Source of the DNA: Arthrobacter sp. Bi26 | Lineage (GTDB): Bacteria > Actinomycetota > Actinomycetes > Actinomycetales > Micrococcaceae | Assembly (NCBI RefSeq): GCF_918697925.1 | Contig: NZ_CAKKMF010000010.1 | Span: 20,836 to 84,835 of the forward strand | Direction: 5' to 3' | Length of the DNA: 64,000 nt | In this document: in pieces, positions 59,506 to 64,000 of the stretch | Layout: each line of letters begins with the position of its first letter | Numbering within the stretch: the stretch's first letter is position 1 | Notes under the pieces: generated by a model | Told to the model about the DNA's origin: nothing | The model's database searches: none | What the model saw: only the letters and a program-made list of their open reading frames with translations | Program-made: the position numbers and the translations under genes

Positions 59506-60651
59506 CTAGCGCAGGCCGGTCTTGCGGTGCAGGGCGAGGTGGATCAGCTCGTCAATAAGCTCGGCATAGCCCAGCCCTGAGGCCTTCCACATCTGCGGGT
59601 ACATGCTCTTGGGCGTAAACCCGGGCATGGTGTTGATCTCGTTGATAATCAGTTCGCCATCAGGGGTGTAGAAGAAGTCGACCCGGCTCAGTCCCTCACC
59701 GCCGACGGCGTCGAAGGCGACAGCCGCCAGTTCCCGGACCCGGGTGATCGCTTCCTCGGGGAGGTCGGCCGGGCAGCTGAGCGCGGCGGCGTCGTCCACA
59801 TATTTGGCGTTGAAGTCATAAAATTCGTGCCCGCCGCCGGCGACGGAAATCTCGCCGGGCATGGATGTGCGGGGAGCATCGGTCCCCCGGCCCTCCAACA
59901 CGGCGCATTCAATTTCGCGTCCCGTGATGCCGGCCTCGATGACCAGCTTGGGATCGTGCTCGCGGGCGGTCTCTATTGCGGCGTCCAGGCCCTCGATGGA
60001 ATCCACCTTGGAGATGCCCATGGAGGACCCTGCCCGGGCCGGCTTGACGAACACGGGGAAGCCGAGCTGGTCCACGCGCTTGCGGACGGTCTCCGGATCG
60101 TTGCGCCACTGCCGGTCGGTGACGGCGATGTAGGGTCCCACGTGGAGCCCGGCCGCTTCAAAGACCACCTTCATGAAGTGCTTGTCCATGCCGACCGCGG
60201 ACGCCAGCACGCCGGCACCCACGTAGCGGGTGTCGGACAGTTCCAGGAGGCCCTGGATGGTTCCGTCTTCGCCGAAGGGCCCGTGCAGCAGCGGGAACAC
60301 GACGTCGACGGCGCCGAGCTCCTCTGGGACCGTGTTCGGGGAGGCGACGATCAGCTGGTGCTCGCCGCCGATCTCGGCCAGGGCCACGGTCTGAGCCGAC
60401 GGCGCCACCTCGGGCAGCGACGACGCCGAGAGTGACCACTCGTTGGTCTCGGCGGAGGCCAGAACCCACTGGCCGGTCTTGGCGATCCCGATCGGGATGA
60501 CGTCGTACTTGTCCTTGTCGATGGCGCCCATGACACCGGCTGCTGTCACGCAGCTCACGGCATGCTCGCTGGAGCGGCCGCCGAACAGCACCGCCACTCG
60601 GGGTTTGGACTGGCCCGTACGGCCTTCTGTGGTCATGTTGTTCTCTGACAC
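59506..60651 (-). CDS. ddl: D-alanine--D-alanine ligase
   Basis: The 381-residue ATP-grasp enzyme joins two D-Ala for peptidoglycan precursors. VAVLFGGRSSEHAVSCVTAA (19-38) is the N-terminal signature, LLHGPFGEDGTIQGLLEL the second, FVKPARAGSSMGISKVDS the central ATP loop and SRVDFFYTPDGELIINEINT with MPGFT the catalytic metal-binding end. Length is normal. The start is either the GTG at 60651 (VSENNMTT), used here, or the ATG at 60636; neither has a strong ribosome site, and both follow the gpsA stop by a few bases, consistent with an operon murA-plsC-gpsA-ddl. Confidence 0.96.
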   Translation of the reverse strand: MSENNMTTEGRTGQSKPRVAVLFGGRSSEHAVSCVTAAGVMGAIDKDKYDVIPIGIAKTGQWVLASAETNEWSLSASSLPEVAPSAQTVALAEIGGEHQLIVASPNTVPEELGAVDVVFPLLHGPFGEDGTIQGLLELSDTRYVGAGVLASAVGMDKHFMKVVFEAAGLHVGPYIAVTDRQWRNDPETVRKRVDQLGFPVFVKPARAGSSMGISKVDSIEGLDAAIETAREHDPKLVIEAGITGREIECAVLEGRGTDAPRTSMPGEISVAGGGHEFYDFNAKYVDDAAALSCPADLPEEAITRVRELAAVAFDAVGGEGLSRVDFFYTPDGELIINEINTMPGFTPKSMYPQMWKASGLGYAELIDELIHLALHRKTGLR

Positions 60652-60653
60652 TC

Positions 60654-61721
60654 TCAGTAATCGCCTTCGGGTTTCAGGTCCCGGGACAGCAGCAGCGGAC
60701 CCAGTTCGTCTACGGACAATTTACCGCCCAGCACAGCGACGACGGCTGCCGTGATGGGCATGTCGACGCCGAGCTTTCCGGCAAGTTCGTGGACCGCCTG
60801 GCTGGACTTGATGCCTTCGGCCGTTTGCTTCATTTCGGCAGTGACCTGCTCGAGGGTCAGCCCCTTGCCGAGCAGCCTGCCTGCCGTGTGGTTTCGGGAC
60901 AGCGGGGAGGAACATGTGGCCACCAGATCACCCAGGCCGGCGAGTCCCGCCATGGTCCGGGCTTCGCCGCCCAGGGCGAGTGTCAACCGGGATGTTTCCG
61001 CGAGGCCCCGGGTGATGACCGAGGCCTTGGTGTTGTCCCCCATCTGCTTGCCCTCGCAGATTCCTACGGCCAGGGCGATGACGTTCTTGACGATCCCGCC
61101 GATTTCGACGCCGACAACATCGTTCGTGGTGTACGGGCGGAAGTAGGGCGCGGTGCAGCTGCGGGCAATCCAGCCGGCCGTGACCGGATCCGTGCAGGCC
61201 ACCACGGACGCAGTTGGCTCTTCCCGGGCGATCTCCATGGCCAGATTGGGGCCTGAGACTACGGCGACACGGTTGGCCGGAAGGTCAAGCTCCGCGCAAA
61301 TGACCTCGCTCATGCGCGCATCCGTGTGGAGTTCGAGGCCCTTCATGAGGGACACCACGACGGCGCCGGGCGCCAGCATGTCCTTCCACGCCTTCAGTTG
61401 CGGCCGCAGGGTCTGCGCCGGAACGGCCAGGATGACGACTTCGGCGCCGGCCAGGACCTCGGCGACGTCGGTGGATGCAGTAATGCTGGACGGCAGCGTG
61501 ATGCCCTTAAGGTACTGCTCATTGCGGTGCTCGGTATTGATCTGGTCGACGACTTCCGGGCGCCGGCCCCAGAGGCGGATGGTTCGTTCGACGCCGGAGG
61601 CCGTGGCGGCGTCGGCCACGACCTTGGCGAAGGTAGTACCCCAGGAGCCAGCCCCTAGGACGGCAACGGTGGTGGCGGATTCGGATCCGCGGCCGGTCGC
61701 CGTCGTAAAATCCGCCGTCAC
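60654..61721 (-). CDS. gpsA: Glycerol-3-phosphate dehydrogenase [NAD(P)+]
   Basis: The 355-residue enzyme reduces dihydroxyacetone phosphate to sn-glycerol 3-phosphate for phospholipid synthesis. TTVAVLGAGSWGTTFAKVVA (17-36) binds NAD(P)H. KGLELHTDARMSEVI, SGPNLAMEIAREEPTASVVA and GIVKNVIALAVGICEGKQMG (catalytic Lys) follow, and ITRGLAETSRLTLALGGEAR is near the end. The GTG start overlaps the plsC stop (GTGA), so the genes are coupled; the product of this reaction is the first substrate of glycerolipid acylation. Confidence 0.96.
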   Translation of the reverse strand: MTADFTTATGRGSESATTVAVLGAGSWGTTFAKVVADAATASGVERTIRLWGRRPEVVDQINTEHRNEQYLKGITLPSSITASTDVAEVLAGAEVVILAVPAQTLRPQLKAWKDMLAPGAVVVSLMKGLELHTDARMSEVICAELDLPANRVAVVSGPNLAMEIAREEPTASVVACTDPVTAGWIARSCTAPYFRPYTTNDVVGVEIGGIVKNVIALAVGICEGKQMGDNTKASVITRGLAETSRLTLALGGEARTMAGLAGLGDLVATCSSPLSRNHTAGRLLGKGLTLEQVTAEMKQTAEGIKSSQAVHELAGKLGVDMPITAAVVAVLGGKLSVDELGPLLLSRDLKPEGDY

Positions 61722-62464
61722 GCTGTGACGTCCGGGTCAATGCGGCCGTGCGTGGGCTGATTGTGGGCCGCCGGGTCCCAGCGCTGCGCGGGCGGCTGTT
61801 CGCCGCGCAGTTCCGCCAGGAGGCCGGTAATGGCGTCCATGATGACATTCGTGGCGGCCGTGAGCGTTGCTTTGTCCAGCGGGCGGCCCGCAAAGGCGCT
61901 CAGGTCCACTGGATTCCCGACCACCAGGCGGGAGGTCTTGCGGGGGAAGATGTAGAAACGCTTCGCATACCGCGGGAAGACCTCTTGGGCACCCCAATGG
62001 GCGATGGGAACCACGGGAATACCGCTCTCCAGCGCCATGCGCGCGGCACCCGTGTGCCCCTTCATCGGCCAGAGTGCCGGGTCCCTGGTGAGGGTTCCCT
62101 CGGGGTAGATGATGATCGCCCCGCCCTCGTTCACGATCTCCTTGGCCAGCTGCAGCGAACGGTTCGCTCCCGCCGTCGAGCGTTCCACCGGGATCTGCTT
62201 GGTGTTCCGCAGGACAGCGCCCAGCACTGGCACGTTGAAGAGGCCGGCTTTGGCGAGGAAGTGCGGCATCCGTTTCTGGTTATAGAGCATGTGCCCCACC
62301 ACCAGCGGGTCGATCTCCGTGCAGTGGTTGGGCGCGGCGATGAAGCCCCCGGCGGGCAGCTTTTCGAGGCCTTCCCACTTCTTGTTCATCAGCAGGTTCA
62401 TCACTGGCCGGATGATCCCGGCGACCGTCACAAACGTGGCGTGGCTCTTGGCCGATTCCTTCAC
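61718..62464 (-). CDS. plsC: 1-acyl-sn-glycerol-3-phosphate acyltransferase family protein
   Basis: The 248-residue membrane-associated acyltransferase adds the second acyl chain to lysophosphatidic acid. Motif I is NHCTEIDPL (46-54, HxxxxD form: His47, Asp52), motif II-like KRMPHFLAKAGLFNVPVLGA, motif III YPEGTLTRD and motif IV GIPVVPIAHWGAQ. An N-terminal hydrophobic part (TFVTVAGIIRPVMNLLM) dips into the membrane. The start is GTG, eleven bases after the murA stop. The C-terminal tail is rich in Arg/Pro. Acyl specificity cannot be told. Confidence 0.93.
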   Translation of the reverse strand: MKESAKSHATFVTVAGIIRPVMNLLMNKKWEGLEKLPAGGFIAAPNHCTEIDPLVVGHMLYNQKRMPHFLAKAGLFNVPVLGAVLRNTKQIPVERSTAGANRSLQLAKEIVNEGGAIIIYPEGTLTRDPALWPMKGHTGAARMALESGIPVVPIAHWGAQEVFPRYAKRFYIFPRKTSRLVVGNPVDLSAFAGRPLDKATLTAATNVIMDAITGLLAELRGEQPPAQRWDPAAHNQPTHGRIDPDVTA

Positions 62465-62475
62465 TTCGGTCCCCG

Positions 62476-63801
62476 CTACTTGGCCGACGTGATGTCGAAA
62501 TCGGCGCCGAGGCCCGCGAGCTTCTCAGTGAAGCGCTCGTAGCCGCGGTTGATGATGTCGATTCCGGTGACGCGGGAGGTGCCGGTGGCGGCCAGGGCGG
62601 CGATGAGATGGCTGAATCCGCCGCGCAGGTCCGGGACGTCGATATCGGTGCCCTTGAGCTGCGCCGGTCCGGAGATTACGGCCGAGTGCAGGAAGTTGCG
62701 CTGGCCAAAGCGGCACGGCACGCTGCCGAGGCATTCGCGGTGGACCTGGATGTTGGCGCCCATGCGGATCAGTGCATCGGTGAAGCCGAACCGGTTCTCA
62801 TACACGGTCTCGTGGACGATCGAGACGCCCTCGGCCTGGGTCAGGGCGACGATGAGGGGCTGCTGCCAGTCCGTCATGAAGCCGGGGTGCACGTCCGTTT
62901 CGAGCACCAGCGGGTTGAGCTTGCCGCCGCGGTGGTAGAAGCGGATGCCGTCGTCGCCGATGTCCATTCCGCCGCCGACCTTGCGGTAGGTGTTAAGGAA
63001 GGTCATCATGTCGCGCTGTGTGGCGCCTTCGACAAAGATGTCGCCGCGGGTGACCAGGGCAGCGGATGCCCAGGAGGCTGACTCGTTGCGGTCCGAGAGG
63101 GCCCGGTGGTTGTAGCCGCCCAGGTCCCGGACGCCTTCAATCCGGATGGTGCGGTCAGTCTGGACGCTGATGATCGCGCCCATTTTCTGCAGCACCGCGA
63201 TGAGGTCCACGATTTCCGGCTCGGTGGCCGCGCCGGAGAGTTCGGTGATGCCCTCGGCGCGCGTGGCGCTCAGCAGGACCTGCTCGGTGGCGCCGACGGA
63301 CGGGTAGGGCAGGACAATCTTGGCGCCCTTGAGCCCATTGGGCGCGGAGATGTGGATGCCGCCTGGACGCTTTTCCACCACGGCACCGAACTGGCGCAGG
63401 ACATTGAGGTGGTAGTCGATCGGACGGTCGCCGATCTTGCACCCGCCCAGATCGGGGATGAAGGCCTCACCGATGGCGTGGATCAGTGGCCCGCACAGCA
63501 GGATCGGGATGCGCGAATCGCCGGCGTGGGCGTCGATGGCCGTGCTGGAGGCGGTCTTGGCGCCCTTCGGGTCAAGCGTCAGATCGCCGGTCACGGGGTC
63601 CTTGTCGACCCTGACGCCGTGGAGCTGAAGCAGGCTCGTGACAACCTCGACGTCCTTAATTTCAGGCACGTTGCGCAACACCGATGGCTCGTTGCCCAGA
63701 AGGGCAGCGACCATGGCCTTGGGGACAAGATTCTTGGCCCCGCGAACGGTGACGCGACCAGTTAGCGGGACGCCTCCGCGGATTGTCAGAACACTACTCA
63801 T
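62476..63801 (-). CDS. murA: UDP-N-acetylglucosamine 1-carboxyvinyltransferase MurA
   Basis: The 441-residue EPT-fold enzyme transfers enolpyruvate from PEP to UDP-GlcNAc, the first step of peptidoglycan synthesis. GAKNLVPKAMVAALLGNEPS (21-40) holds the conserved Lys/Asn pair. The loop LGGCKIGDRPIDYH keeps the Cys that fosfomycin alkylates, unlike mycobacterial enzymes that have Asp. DVHPGFMTDWQQPLIVALTQ is the C-terminal catalytic region. It is the first gene of murA-plsC-gpsA-ddl. A TATGCT-like -10 may lie near 63857 on the minus strand, but its -35 is weak. Confidence 0.96.
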   Translation of the reverse strand: MSSVLTIRGGVPLTGRVTVRGAKNLVPKAMVAALLGNEPSVLRNVPEIKDVEVVTSLLQLHGVRVDKDPVTGDLTLDPKGAKTASSTAIDAHAGDSRIPILLCGPLIHAIGEAFIPDLGGCKIGDRPIDYHLNVLRQFGAVVEKRPGGIHISAPNGLKGAKIVLPYPSVGATEQVLLSATRAEGITELSGAATEPEIVDLIAVLQKMGAIISVQTDRTIRIEGVRDLGGYNHRALSDRNESASWASAALVTRGDIFVEGATQRDMMTFLNTYRKVGGGMDIGDDGIRFYHRGGKLNPLVLETDVHPGFMTDWQQPLIVALTQAEGVSIVHETVYENRFGFTDALIRMGANIQVHRECLGSVPCRFGQRNFLHSAVISGPAQLKGTDIDVPDLRGGFSHLIAALAATGTSRVTGIDIINRGYERFTEKLAGLGADFDITSAK

Positions 63802-64000
63802 ATACCGGTTTCCTCACGACTACTCGCCCCCAAATCCTTACAAAGGCTCCAGCTAAGCATAGGAGCATCCGTTACCGATCTGAAATACGGAGCGGTGCAA
63901 GATACCCGTCCAGGGCGCGGTGAGCACGGAAAATGGCGTGCAGCCGGGCCGCTGATGTGGCTGAGGGGCTGGACGGGGGCAGGCTGGCTTTCGACTGCTG
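63802..64000. other. Right-edge region upstream of murA, no complete gene
   Basis: This is probably the murA promoter and leader. On the minus strand the last 43 codons before a stop at 63872 (ending RAHRALDGYLAPLRISDR) could be the tail of a gene entering from the right, but codon bias is only moderate and no family is recognised. Confidence 0.3.

Noticed and set aside
62476..63801. Fosfomycin-resistant MurA through Cys to Asp change
   Set aside because: The active loop reads GGCKIGDRP, so the target Cys is retained.
63872..64000. Possible C-terminal tail of a minus-strand gene entering from the right
   Set aside because: 43 open codons with only moderate third-position bias and no recognised family; two other frames are open as well.
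1..64000. CRISPR arrays, rRNA, tRNA or prophage genes
   Set aside because: No regularly spaced short repeats, cloverleaf-like genes or phage structural proteins were recognised.

Overview
The window looks like the chromosome of a high-GC actinobacterium of the Micrococcaceae, most likely Arthrobacter, Pseudarthrobacter or a close relative. The reasons are strong G/C third-position bias, frequent GTG and TTG starts, and a core gene order (amtB | ftsY-smc-mutM-rnc-rpmF-DUF177-coaD ... rsmD-recG-DAK2-thiL ... DUF3515-ddl-gpsA-plsC-murA) that I recall from that family. The genus is an inference; no rRNA is present.

Layout. 1-1.2 kb: 3'-truncated ammonium transporter on the minus strand, with GlnR-like boxes upstream. 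1.4-6.2 kb: small accessory patch on the plus strand (MFS exporter, secreted GH79-like glycosidase, an intact SDR) containing a fused fossil of two decayed genes. 6.3-14.5 kb: housekeeping run on the minus strand (FtsY, Smc, MutM, RNase III, L32, DUF177, CoaD). 14.5-16.6 kb: plus-strand aminotransferase and spermidine-synthase-like pair. 16.6-21.6 kb: RsmD, RecG, DAK2 protein and ThiL, the last three overlapping. 21.7-58.8 kb: a large cell-surface polysaccharide island. 59-63.8 kb: core envelope genes (DUF3515 lipoprotein, Ddl, GpsA, PlsC, MurA).

The island starts with a secreted metzincin carrying four ~115-residue repeats. It continues with a YdcF-type protein, a small tail-anchored protein, WecB, two tandem Tat-exported GH128-like glycosidases, a repeat-bearing SASA esterase with a lipoprotein, a UDP-glucose dehydrogenase, a glycosyltransferase, a TupA-like ATP-grasp protein and a divergent AlgJ/AlgX-like SGNH protein. 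Relics of two different IS110-family transposases and one IS481-family transposase lie between them. The island ends with a tightly packed minus-strand operon of about 19 kb (58.8 to 39.8 kb): a proline-rich membrane protein, two GT4 enzymes, a TagG/TagH-type ABC exporter, several very large modular glycosyltransferases, WecC, an alpha/beta hydrolase and a final glycosyltransferase. A perfect 19-bp hairpin closes it.

How the parts may fit: WecB and WecC can supply UDP-ManNAcA and Ugd can supply UDP-GlcA. The glycosyltransferases would build an acidic glycan that TagGH-like proteins export. The ATP-grasp protein, the AlgJ-like protein and the SASA esterase are candidates for amide and acetyl decoration. 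The best candidate for an undescribed system is this acidic, possibly peptide- or acetyl-decorated surface polymer; its structure cannot be read from sequence alone.
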